Shown here piece after piece: positions 1 through 5,782 of a stretch of 5,782 bases of DNA. This DNA is from Flavobacteriales bacterium (GTDB lineage: Bacteria > Bacteroidota > Bacteroidia > Flavobacteriales_D > Crocinitomicaceae). A program made the translations under genes and the position numbers. The stretch's first letter is position 1, and every line of letters starts with the position of its first letter. The DNA is taken from contig RFNX01000269.1 in assembly GCA_009926905.1 (NCBI GenBank), positions 1 to 5,782 on the forward strand. The letters are read 5' to 3'. Under the pieces are notes generated by a model that was not told where the DNA came from, searched no databases, and saw nothing but the letters and a program-made list of their open reading frames with translations.

Positions 1-525
1 ATAATTGCTGCATCAAAAGTGATGTCGTTGATTTGCAAATCGAGTAAGTGGTAACCCCACGTTTCAAGCGTATGATCTATCTGACTTTTTCACATTTTCA
101 ACCAATTCGTGGCGCAAACCAAGAATTTCAGATTGTTTTTGACTCGCAACATACGAACGAATGGAACCTTCAATGGTGCGAATCAATGCTTGCATCAAAT
201 CTTTGTTGGAAATGAATTTAAAGGCCACTTTTTTGATAGTTTCCTCTTCTGCGTCCATTACGCTGTAAAGTAACATACTTTTGAAATAGACATTCGCTTG
301 GTCAATTGTTACCGCTTGAAATTCCATTTCTATACTTTGATTTTGAATGGAAATGCGTTTTGTAACTTGTTCAATCAAAGGTACTTTGAATCGCAAACCA
401 GGAGGAAGCGAGCGTTTGTATTTACCAAACATAGTGATGACCGCAATTGTACCTTGCTTCACTGTGAAAACAGATAATCCTAGTAAAACGATAACAATTG
501 CAAGAAGAATAAAAGAAATTTGCAT
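1..525 (-). CDS. SPFH/band-7 (prohibitin-like) membrane protein, 3' end off the window, reading frame broken by a 1-bp shift
   Basis: This is a membrane-anchored SPFH-domain protein of the stomatin/prohibitin/HflK-C type. Such proteins form large oligomeric scaffolds on the inner membrane and are linked to membrane organisation and protease control; the specific role here is unknown. The start at 525 gives a short N-terminus followed at once by one hydrophobic segment (about residues 3-22). The SPFH core then begins with VKQGTIAVITMFGKY and continues through PPGLRFKVPLIEQV and the conserved stretch SYVASQKQSEILGLRHELVENVK. The frame then reads SDRSYA and stops at 64-66, giving 153 residues, about half the usual 300 or so. 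In the +1 frame the family sequence continues without decay from about position 86 to the left edge (QIDHTLETWGYHLLDLQ, then INDITFDAAI), so the gene is longer than its first frame. Either it is a recent frameshift mutant or the sequence has a homopolymer error. No Bacteroidota promoter was found upstream. Family assignment is sure; intactness is not. Confidence 0.85.
81..93 (-). other. Frameshift site in the SPFH gene (A5 tract)
   Basis: On the minus strand the codons GTG AAA AAG TCA lead into a stop at 64-66. Removing one A from the A5 tract (plus-strand T5, 86-90) gives GTG AAA AGT CAG ATA, that is V-K-S-Q-I-D. This joins the two halves of the SPFH protein in a single frame with no residues lost. 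The change needed is +1 (skip one base); the -1 frame meets TAG two codons later, so a classical -1 slippery site does not explain it. Confidence 0.8.
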
Positions 526-645
526 GACCCAGTATTTTCTTTAAAGGTATTTTAAATTTTCCTAAATGCAATTAATTGTAAAAGTTTATTTTGTTGAAAA
601 AAAAGATGCCAGAGAAATTGTAAAAATTTGTGTTTCAATAAACCG

Positions 646-665
646 AAAAAACATAACTTACGTTA
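646..665 (-). terminator. Weak candidate terminator downstream of the M3 peptidase gene
   Basis: Just past the peptidase stop, the minus strand can form a TAAC/GTTA stem (662-665 with 654-657) with a GTAA tetraloop. TG and then six T (646-651) follow. The stem is only 4 bp and AT-rich, so it is a poor intrinsic terminator. The position and U tract are right but the call is tentative. The rest of the 147-bp spacer (526-672) is AT-rich and shows no TAnnTTTG promoter on either strand. Confidence 0.25.
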
Positions 666-672
666 GACATTT

Positions 673-2382
673 TCAATACTTCCCCAATTCCATCTGAATA
701 AAGTCAGCCAATTCTTTCAAGTAATTTTCTGAAAAATCAAATTTCACATTCGCAGTTGCATAAATTTCAGGTATGGATTTCGTGTAGCCTAATTTCAACG
801 CTTCTTTGTAGTCAATCACTGCTTGTTCGAAATTGGTAATGCTATTTTTCCAAACGCCCAAAGCACCCAGTTGCGCAATTCCATATTCAATATAATAAAA
901 TGGAACTTCAAACAAATGCAATTGACGTTGCCAAGATGTCGCTATTTGATCTTCGAAGCCTGTCCAATCAGTCAATCCAGTGCCAAAATCCTTAGAAAGT
1001 TGTTGCCAAAATACATGACGTTCAGCTACAGAATGATTCACATTTGTATAAATCCAATGCTGGAACGCATCAATTTGTGCAATCCAAGGGAGAATTTTGA
1101 GAATGTCTTCTAATTGTTCGCGTTTTGCGCGTTTCAAGTCGTCTTCATTCGGATAAAATGCATCCCAATAGTTCATTGTCAACATTTCCATGGACATAGA
1201 TGCCAATTCCGCCACTTCTGAAGGTAAATTTTTGAATCCAGTCAATTTCAGGTCACGACTCAAGAACGAGTGCACTGCGTGACCGCCTTCGTGAACCATC
1301 GTTACTAAATCGCGCTGTGCACCAACGGCATTCATAAAAATGAATGGCACGCCAATTTCATACAAGGGATAATTGTAGCCACCTGGAGCTTTTCCAGTTT
1401 TAGAATCTAAATCCAAATGTCCCATTTCGTCCATCGTGCGTAAACAATCCGCGAAATAAGGGTCAATTTTCTCGAAAACACCAATTGTTCCTTCCAACAT
1501 TTCTTTGCCTGTTTGGAATGGTTTTAACGGTGCTTTTCCTTCAGGATCAACTTCAGCATCCCAAGGTTTAAATTTATCTTTTCCTAAAAGTACAAGTCTT
1601 TTTTGCTGGATTTCTTTTACAATCGGAACAATCAATGTTTTTATAGCATTGTGAAAAGCAAAACAATCTTCTTTCGTATAATCAAATCTTCCTAGTGCTT
1701 GAAATTTGTAATCCACAAAACTCTCAAAACCAGCATTCACAGCTAATACATGACGTTTTTGAATCAATTCGGTGTAAAGCACATCTAATTTTTCTGTATC
1801 TTCTCGTCTTCGAGCTGCGATTTTTTCAAATACTTCTTTTCGCAAGTTTTCATCTTGTTCTTTAAGTAGCTGAGCCGCTTTTTGCATCGTCAATTTTTCA
1901 CCATTGTGCTCGATTGATTGTGCAGCGCTAATCGCACCATATTGCTGGGCTTTCTCATTTAATTCTGCTTCGATTGCTACATTTTCCTCGCGAAACAAAT
2001 TCAATTGAACTTCTGTTGCACGAAAATAAATTTTGTACGCTTCATCATTATTGAATGCATCTTTGAATGGGCAATCCACCAATTTGCGATTCAACTGATC
2101 GTCCAATGGCGCCAATTCAGGTTGTATTTTCGTTACAAATGAGTTGTAAGCACTTGAAAACTCTTCGTTTGTAGTGTCAATTGACATACGAATGTATCTC
2201 CAAGCCATATCTTCTTCCAAAACGGCATCCAATTCACTGCGGTCTTCCAACCATTTCTCAAAATCTCCTTTCGTATTCAACTCACGATTCAACAAATTGT
2301 CGAAGTACGTTTTTATATCTTCCCATGCATTGATTTTTAAATCTTCAGCGATGAATTTTCTTGGATTTTTTTCTATTTTCAT
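673..2382 (-). CDS. M3-family zinc oligoendopeptidase (thimet/PepF-like metallopeptidase)
   Basis: This is a cytoplasmic zinc metallopeptidase of clan MA, family M3, which cuts short peptides inside the chain and probably serves in peptide turnover. The protein has 569 residues, the usual length for bacterial M3 oligopeptidases. No signal peptide or membrane segment is visible. Residues 1 to about 340 are the mainly helical N-terminal region, rich in charged residues. The catalytic part carries HEGGH at 364-368 (His364 and His368 as zinc ligands, Glu365 as catalytic base). Glu392 in SEVAELASMSMEM, 28 residues later, is the expected third ligand. A C-terminal FYYIEYGIAQLGALG block (about 495-509) matches the conserved tyrosine/glycine substrate-binding segment of the family. 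It resembles the M3 subfamily that is related to but distinct from classical PepF, so no symbol is given. The ATG at 2380-2382 has no Shine-Dalgarno, only an A-rich CCTAAAA, normal for Bacteroidota. A repeat array begins 4 bp upstream. The frame is intact throughout. Confidence 0.95.
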   Translation of the reverse strand: MKIEKNPRKFIAEDLKINAWEDIKTYFDNLLNRELNTKGDFEKWLEDRSELDAVLEEDMAWRYIRMSIDTTNEEFSSAYNSFVTKIQPELAPLDDQLNRKLVDCPFKDAFNNDEAYKIYFRATEVQLNLFREENVAIEAELNEKAQQYGAISAAQSIEHNGEKLTMQKAAQLLKEQDENLRKEVFEKIAARRREDTEKLDVLYTELIQKRHVLAVNAGFESFVDYKFQALGRFDYTKEDCFAFHNAIKTLIVPIVKEIQQKRLVLLGKDKFKPWDAEVDPEGKAPLKPFQTGKEMLEGTIGVFEKIDPYFADCLRTMDEMGHLDLDSKTGKAPGGYNYPLYEIGVPFIFMNAVGAQRDLVTMVHEGGHAVHSFLSRDLKLTGFKNLPSEVAELASMSMEMLTMNYWDAFYPNEDDLKRAKREQLEDILKILPWIAQIDAFQHWIYTNVNHSVAERHVFWQQLSKDFGTGLTDWTGFEDQIATSWQRQLHLFEVPFYYIEYGIAQLGALGVWKNSITNFEQAVIDYKEALKLGYTKSIPEIYATANVKFDFSENYLKELADFIQMELGKY

Positions 2383-2386
2383 TTTT

Positions 2387-2558
2387 AGGCGATTGTTTAA
2401 TTAGGCAATAGTATGAAAGTGAATAGGCAATAGTTTAATTAGGCAATAGTTCAAGTAGGTATTAGTAAGGAGCGAATAGGCAATAGTTATTGAAGGCAAT
2501 AGTTTTAGTAGTTAATAGTTTAAAAGTGAATTAGGTATTAGCTTTAGTAGTAATAGTT
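2387..2558. repeat. Ordered array of ten degenerate AGGCAATAGT repeats in the peptidase leader
   Basis: Copies start at 2387 (AGGCGATTGT), 2403, 2425, 2441, 2457 (AGGTATTAGT), 2478, 2494, 2510 (AGTTAATAGT), 2533 (AGGTATTAGC) and 2549 (AGTAATAGT, one base short). Those at 2403, 2425, 2441, 2478 and 2494 are identical AGGCAATAGT. Start-to-start spacings are 16, 22, 16, 16, 21, 16, 16, 23 and 16. Close copies are separated by 6-bp spacers, two of them TTAATT and two TTTAGT. Every third gap is an 11-13 bp linker containing AGYGAAT (2418-2424, 2471-2477, 2525-2531). This produces a higher-order unit of 53-54 bp. The array begins 4 bp from the peptidase start codon, so at least its left end should lie in that gene's 5' leader, read there as ACTATTGCCT. 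Function is unknown. It could be a decayed satellite-like intergenic repeat or a binding array. It has no coding potential, since most copies carry TAG. Confidence 0.85.
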
Positions 2559-2572
2559 AAAAATTCAGTTTC

Positions 2573-2613
2573 AAAAAAAAAGAGCTAATCACTAATCTTA
2601 GTTCTTAACTCTT
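2573..2613 (-). terminator. Intrinsic terminator of the DUF5606 gene
   Basis: Reading the minus strand, AAGAGTTAA (2613-2605) pairs with TTAGCTCTT (2588-2580) to form a 9-bp stem with one G-T wobble and a 16-nt loop. It runs directly into T9 (2581-2573; the first two T also pair in the stem). It lies about 30 nt past the stop of the DUF5606 gene. The stem is AT-rich and the loop long, so efficiency is uncertain, but stem, position and U tract agree. If it works, the peptidase gene downstream needs its own promoter. No TAnnTTTG is visible on the minus strand between here and the peptidase start. Confidence 0.55.
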
Positions 2614-2643
2614 ATCTTTTCACTATTAACTTATAGTTAAATT

Positions 2644-3210
2644 TTATTTCCCTCTCGAAACACCTGTTTTAACGGGAGCAGCTTTTTTTACATTAGCTGG
2701 TTTCGCAGATTTATTGGGTGCTGCGGCAATTGGTTTCTTTGTTTCTTCTTTTTTAACTTTTACTTCTTTCACTTCTTTCGAAGGTTTTTCAGCTTCTTTA
2801 GCTACTTCTTCAGTCGTTGTTTCTTCTTCAACAATCATTAAACCTGCGCCGTGAATCAAATTGTACCACTGAAAAATTTTCTTAATGTCAGAAGGATAAA
2901 CACGTTCTTGGTCGTAATTAGGAAGTATTTCAGTTAATGTTTTGGCTAGTTCTTTTGCATCTGATTTGTGTGAAATACACTCTCCACCTTCATATTTTTC
3001 AAAGATTGTTTTCAATAAATCAGTCAATTTCACATCTTCGTCATAAGTAAAAATGCTAATATCTTCTAAAGTTGAGATTTTCTCAGAAGCATAAGCTGGA
3101 AAACGTTTTTTGTCAATCATTGATTCAACGATTACGCTGTTTTTGCTTTGTGCAACAACTTTAAAAAGACCTGGTCGACCAGAAATAGCAATAATACCTT
3201 TAATATTCAT
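2644..3210 (-). CDS. DUF5606 family protein with low-complexity E/K/A/P tail
   Basis: This is a 188-residue protein of unknown function. The N-terminal part (MNIKGIIAISGRPGLFKVVAQ, then a stretch around KKRFPAYASEKISTLEDISIFT) matches the DUF5606 family known from Bacteroidota. Residues 1 to about 60 look beta-rich, perhaps a small barrel. Residues 60-126 are helical (LTDLLKTIFEKYEGGE to YPSDIKKIFQWYNLI). From about 128 the chain becomes low-complexity: first acidic (EEETTTEEVAKEAEKPSKEV), then basic and alanine/proline-rich to the end. This tail is probably disordered. There is no signal peptide or membrane segment, so it should be cytoplasmic. The ATG at 3208-3210 begins at the conserved N-terminus, 16 nt from a promoter-like -7 element. 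A terminator candidate follows 30 nt after the stop. Its divergent neighbour is a GH1 glycosidase, with no evident functional link. Confidence 0.88.
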   Translation of the reverse strand: MNIKGIIAISGRPGLFKVVAQSKNSVIVESMIDKKRFPAYASEKISTLEDISIFTYDEDVKLTDLLKTIFEKYEGGECISHKSDAKELAKTLTEILPNYDQERVYPSDIKKIFQWYNLIHGAGLMIVEEETTTEEVAKEAEKPSKEVKEVKVKKEETKKPIAAAPNKSAKPANVKKAAPVKTGVSRGK

Positions 3211-3226
3211 AAATTTTGATTTTTGC

Positions 3227-3259
3227 CAAAAATAGAAAAACTTTCCGTTGAAGTAGCAA
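3227..3259 (-). promoter_or_regulatory. Bacteroidota-type promoter for the DUF5606 gene
   Basis: The minus strand has TTG (3259-3257), a 22-nt spacer, then TATTTTTG (3234-3227). This fits the Bacteroidota consensus of TTG near -33 and TAnnTTTG near -7. Transcription would begin about 10 nt before the ATG, giving a very short leader without Shine-Dalgarno. The match in an AT-rich spacer could be chance, but position and orientation are right. Confidence 0.45.
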
Positions 3260-3314
3260 TAGTTTCGAATTACTTTGAGGAATTCTTAATTGTTAGTGTT
3301 GAATTTTGAATCAG

Positions 3315-3346
3315 TTGTTTGTATTCCAAGTAGTTTAATATCTTTG
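3315..3346 (+). promoter_or_regulatory. Bacteroidota-type promoter for the GH1 gene
   Basis: TTGTTTG (3315-3321) is followed by a 17-nt spacer and TATCTTTG (3339-3346), a perfect TAnnTTTG element. This is the sigma-70-type promoter architecture of Bacteroidota. Transcription would begin around 3352, leaving an untranslated leader of about 70 nt that is A-rich just before the ATG (CATAAAA) and has no Shine-Dalgarno. No clear operator palindrome is seen in the leader. Confidence 0.6.
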
Positions 3347-3425
3347 AAACAAGAATAGATAACTTAATTTAACAAAATCAGTCGTTCTATTCAACATTAA
3401 TAATTCAACATCAAACATCATAAAA

Positions 3426-4856
3426 ATGGATCGTCGCGAACTTCTTCGTTTAATTTTAATGTCCTCAGCAGCAGCGACAGTAATGCCAACAAAGGCTTTT
3501 GGAAATGTTTTGAAATATAATTCGATGTCGAAGTTGGATTTTGGTCCTGATTTCAAATGGGGAGTTGCAACTGCTTCTTATCAGATTGAAGGAGCGCATA
3601 GTATAGATGGAAAAGGTGCTTCGATTTGGGATACTTTCACGCACGAAAAAGGGAAAATCAAAAACGGTCACAATGGCGATGTTTCTTGTGATTTTTACCA
3701 TAATTATTTGGAAGATATTGCGATTCTGAAATCTTTGAATATGAAAGTTTTTCGGTTCAGTGCTTCATGGAGCCGCGTTTTACCTAATGGTACAGGAACT
3801 GTGAACCAAAAAGGTATTGATTTTTACCACAAAATTATTGATGCATGTTTAGAAAATGGAATCGAACCTTGGATGACCATTTATCATTGGGATTTGCCTC
3901 AAGCTTTACAAGATAAAGGAGGTTGGGTGAATCGCGATGTCATTCAATGGTTTTCCGAATATGCAGAATTACTAACGAAAAATTTTGGTTCAAAAGTTAA
4001 GAACTGGATGGTCCTGAATGAACCGATGTCGTTTACTGCACTTGGATATTTAATTGGCTATCACGCTCCTGGAAAAAGAGGATTCAAAAACTTTTTACCT
4101 GCTGTACATCATACAGCTTATTGTCAAGCAGAAGGAGCTAGAATTATTCGTAAAAACGTTCCTGATGCGCAAATTGGCACCACTTTTTCATGCTCACATG
4201 TCGAACCTTGGAAAGACGAAAAACGCGATGGTAAGGCTATGGAACGTTGGGATGTTCTTTTGAATCGTTTGTTTATTGAGCCCGCTTTGGGAATGGGGTA
4301 TCCAGTTGAAAGTTTGCCCGTTTTGAAAGGAATAAAAAAGTATGTTCAAAAAGGCGATATGGAAAAACTGAAATTCGATTTTGATTTTATTGGTGTTCAA
4401 AATTACACAAGAGAAGTTATTAAAAAAAACGGTTTAATTCCGTTTATTAAAGGCATGGAGGTGAGTCCTAAAGATCGTGATGCAAAAGAAATTACAGAAA
4501 TGAATTGGGAAGTTTATCCCGAAGGAATTTATAAAATCATCAAGCAATTTGCAGCATATAAAGGTGTGAACAAGATTTACATAACCGAGAATGGAGCAGC
4601 GTTTCCAGATGTCGTTGCAAACAATGCTGTTAAGGATTTTCAACGGGTTGATTACTACCAACGTTATTTAGAACAAGTGCTTCGCGCCAAAAATGAAGGT
4701 ATCAATATCGCAGGTTATTTCAGCTGGACTTTGTTAGATAATTTCGAGTGGAGCGAAGGATTTAAACCCCGTTTTGGATTAGTTCACGTCGATTTTGAAA
4801 CCCAAAAACGCACCATCAAAGAGAGTGGTTTATGGTTTAGAGAGTTTTTGAAGTAA
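3426..4856 (+). CDS. Family GH1 beta-glycosidase (probable beta-glucosidase) with a twin-arginine-like signal
   Basis: This is a retaining beta-glycosidase of glycoside hydrolase family 1, probably releasing glucose or related sugars from short beta-linked oligosaccharides or aryl glucosides. The protein is 476 residues, a complete single GH1 barrel plus a leader. The N-terminal family signature FKWGVATASYQIEGA is at 43-57. WMVLNEP (194-200) carries the acid/base Glu199. YITENGAA (385-392) carries the nucleophile Glu388. Sugar-binding residues expected in the family are present: Gln53, His154 in YHWDLPQA, Asn198, Trp434 and Glu441-Trp442 in NFEWSEGF. Before the catalytic domain is MDRRELLRLI, then a hydrophobic alanine-rich stretch and PTKAFG. 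This resembles a Tat signal (twin Arg at 3-4, LL at 6-7), so the folded enzyme is probably exported to the periplasm; cleavage near residues 24-26 is a guess. The gene has its own promoter, stands alone and converges on the PorP/SprF gene 40 bp away. Beta-glucosidase is the most likely activity, but galactosidase or fucosidase side activities cannot be excluded. Confidence 0.95.
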   Translation: MDRRELLRLILMSSAAATVMPTKAFGNVLKYNSMSKLDFGPDFKWGVATASYQIEGAHSIDGKGASIWDTFTHEKGKIKNGHNGDVSCDFYHNYLEDIAILKSLNMKVFRFSASWSRVLPNGTGTVNQKGIDFYHKIIDACLENGIEPWMTIYHWDLPQALQDKGGWVNRDVIQWFSEYAELLTKNFGSKVKNWMVLNEPMSFTALGYLIGYHAPGKRGFKNFLPAVHHTAYCQAEGARIIRKNVPDAQIGTTFSCSHVEPWKDEKRDGKAMERWDVLLNRLFIEPALGMGYPVESLPVLKGIKKYVQKGDMEKLKFDFDFIGVQNYTREVIKKNGLIPFIKGMEVSPKDRDAKEITEMNWEVYPEGIYKIIKQFAAYKGVNKIYITENGAAFPDVVANNAVKDFQRVDYYQRYLEQVLRAKNEGINIAGYFSWTLLDNFEWSEGFKPRFGLVHVDFETQKRTIKESGLWFREFLK

Positions 4857-4896
4857 GGAAACTATTCTTTAAAATTACTTTCCAAATTATCTCTAA

Positions 4897-5782
4897 TTAG
4901 AAGCTAGGACAAGAAATTCTTCTGAAGTTTTTCGGTCTTTTCTTACATTTCAAATTGATTCCCATTGATACTTCGTGTGATCCACCAGAAACTCCATTTC
5001 CTAATTTAGAAACAGTTAAATCGTAACTGTATCCTAATTTGAATTTTTCTGTTGTGATTCCAAAACATAAAATAAACGCATCGCGATTTCTGTACCAAGC
5101 ACCAACAGTAAAGTTTCCATATTTAATATAAGTTCCAATACTTAACTCTTGGAAACCATTTTGATATTGATAAATAATATTTGGCATGATGCTCGTTGTG
5201 CTTGTATATCGGCCTCGTCCACCAATTTTGATTTCAGCACCAGCATGTCCAGTAAAACGCATTGGTAATCTTGATGTTCCTAAAATCATTGATTCATCGG
5301 GACGATTTAAGTGATTTGCTGCAAATCCAAAATAGAATCCTCGTCCATAGCCAATAATTCCAGCAGATGCATCAAAATATCCTCTTCGTCCATTTCCTCT
5401 TGGTACGTCTCCGGTTTGATAAATGAAGCCACGACGTGCGTCAATCATATCTCCAAAAGTCAATTTACTCCAGTCTAAGAATTTTTGAGCGTAGCCTGCT
5501 TTTCCAGCAAACATAATCGCGAACTTACGATTCACTTTTAAGTTGTAAGAATAAATCCCTGAAATTGTGGAAGTTTGAATTGTACCTTGCCCTTGTTGGT
5601 CATGCGTGGCAATGATACCAATTCCACCAGAAATACTTTTAGCATAGGTATCAAAAGCAGCGCTATAAGTCACATAATTACCAGTCAATTGAGGCCATTC
5701 ATTTCTATAATTTATTGCAATTCTTGGACAACCACTAGCGCCAGCCAAAGCAGGATTGAGGTATATCGGATTCGCGTAGAAT
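4897..5782 (-). CDS. PorP/SprF family type IX secretion system outer-membrane protein, 5' end off the window
   Basis: This is an outer-membrane beta-barrel-like protein of the PorP/SprF family, associated with type IX secretion and gliding. Some members help secrete or attach a particular large adhesin (as SprF does for SprB). The 294 codons present (5781 down to the stop at 4897-4899) lack the signal peptide and extreme N-terminus. The first visible residues, FYANPIYLNPALAGASGC, are the family's conserved N-terminal motif, so only about 20-40 residues are missing. Translation should not be started at the internal TTG at 5746-5748, because the conserved motif lies upstream of it in the same open frame. 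The rest alternates short aromatic and polar strands with glycine turns (GIYSYNL, GFYFGFAANHLNRP, GTYIKYGNFTVGAWYRN, FKLGYSYDLTVSKL), typical of a barrel. It ends in a basic segment and ISCPSF, a C-terminal CPxF-type ending often seen in the family. It is likely the downstream gene of a locus extending to the right. Confidence 0.92.
   Translation of the reverse strand, partial: FYANPIYLNPALAGASGCPRIAINYRNEWPQLTGNYVTYSAAFDTYAKSISGGIGIIATHDQQGQGTIQTSTISGIYSYNLKVNRKFAIMFAGKAGYAQKFLDWSKLTFGDMIDARRGFIYQTGDVPRGNGRRGYFDASAGIIGYGRGFYFGFAANHLNRPDESMILGTSRLPMRFTGHAGAEIKIGGRGRYTSTTSIMPNIIYQYQNGFQELSIGTYIKYGNFTVGAWYRNRDAFILCFGITTEKFKLGYSYDLTVSKLGNGVSGGSHEVSMGINLKCKKRPKNFRRISCPSF

Noticed and set aside
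81..93. Programmed -1 frameshifting at the SPFH A5 tract
   Set aside because: The family sequence continues in the +1 frame; the -1 frame meets a stop within three codons, and the site does not make a standard X XXY YYZ heptamer in frame.
823..1113. 96-codon plus-strand open frame inside the peptidase gene
   Set aside because: It lies wholly antisense to a well-conserved M3 peptidase coding region and its translation has no recognisable domain; it is a shadow frame.
2174..2404. 76-codon plus-strand open frame running into the repeat array
   Set aside because: It is antisense to the 5' part of the peptidase gene, has low-complexity Ser/Phe composition and ends at a TAG/TTAA region in the array; no support as a gene.
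2387..2558. CRISPR array
   Set aside because: The repeated word is only 10 bp, degenerate, with 6-13 bp spacers that are themselves partly repeated; no cas genes are present. It does not have CRISPR architecture.
2626..2640. Small palindrome TTAACT-TAT-AGTTAA just after the DUF5606 stop, as a terminator or operator
   Set aside because: It is a 6-bp AT-only-but-one stem not followed by a U tract on the transcribed strand; the stronger hairpin with T9 lies further downstream.
4857..4883. Possible bidirectional terminator between the convergent GH1 and PorP/SprF genes (GGAAA/TTTCC)
   Set aside because: The stem is only 5 bp with a 17-nt loop and no U tract on either strand, so it is not convincing as an intrinsic terminator.

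Overview
This 5.8 kb window is AT-rich chromosomal DNA from a member of the Bacteroidota, most likely the Flavobacteriia. Four things support this: a PorP/SprF-family outer-membrane protein of the type IX secretion and gliding family, a DUF5606 protein (a family essentially confined to Bacteroidota), Bacteroidota-style promoters (TTG/TTTG, 17-22 bp, TAnnTTTG), and A-rich rather than Shine-Dalgarno leaders. Assignment to a genus is not possible from the window.

Layout, left to right. (1) 1-525, minus: the N-terminal part of an SPFH/band-7 membrane protein that runs off the left edge. Its reading frame is broken by a one-base shift at an A5 tract, and the family sequence resumes immediately in the other frame. 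(2) 526-672: AT-rich spacer with, at most, a weak terminator. (3) 673-2382, minus: an intact 569-residue M3-family zinc oligoendopeptidase with HEGGH and a downstream Glu ligand. (4) 2383-2643: a gene-free spacer holding an ordered array of ten degenerate copies of AGGCAATAGT, followed by a 9-bp hairpin with a U tract (minus strand) that fits a terminator for the next gene. (5) 2644-3210, minus: a DUF5606 protein with a low-complexity E/K/A/P tail. (6) 3211-3425: a divergent promoter region with one Bacteroidota-type promoter for each flanking gene. (7) 3426-4856, plus: a complete family GH1 beta-glycosidase with a twin-arginine-like export signal. (8) 4897-5782, minus: the C-terminal 294 residues of a PorP/SprF protein, truncated by the right edge.

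The genes do not form an obvious single pathway. The DUF5606 and peptidase genes run in the same direction but are separated by a terminator and the repeat array, so they are probably independent units. The glycosidase is a lone gene with no SusC/SusD, transporter or regulator beside it in the window. It probably cleaves short beta-glucosides in the periplasm. The PorP/SprF gene probably belongs to a locus continuing to the right, where such genes commonly follow a large T9SS-exported adhesin. I see no mobile element, CRISPR array, tRNA or rRNA. The most unusual items are the structured repeat array touching the peptidase start codon and the clean frameshift in the SPFH gene.
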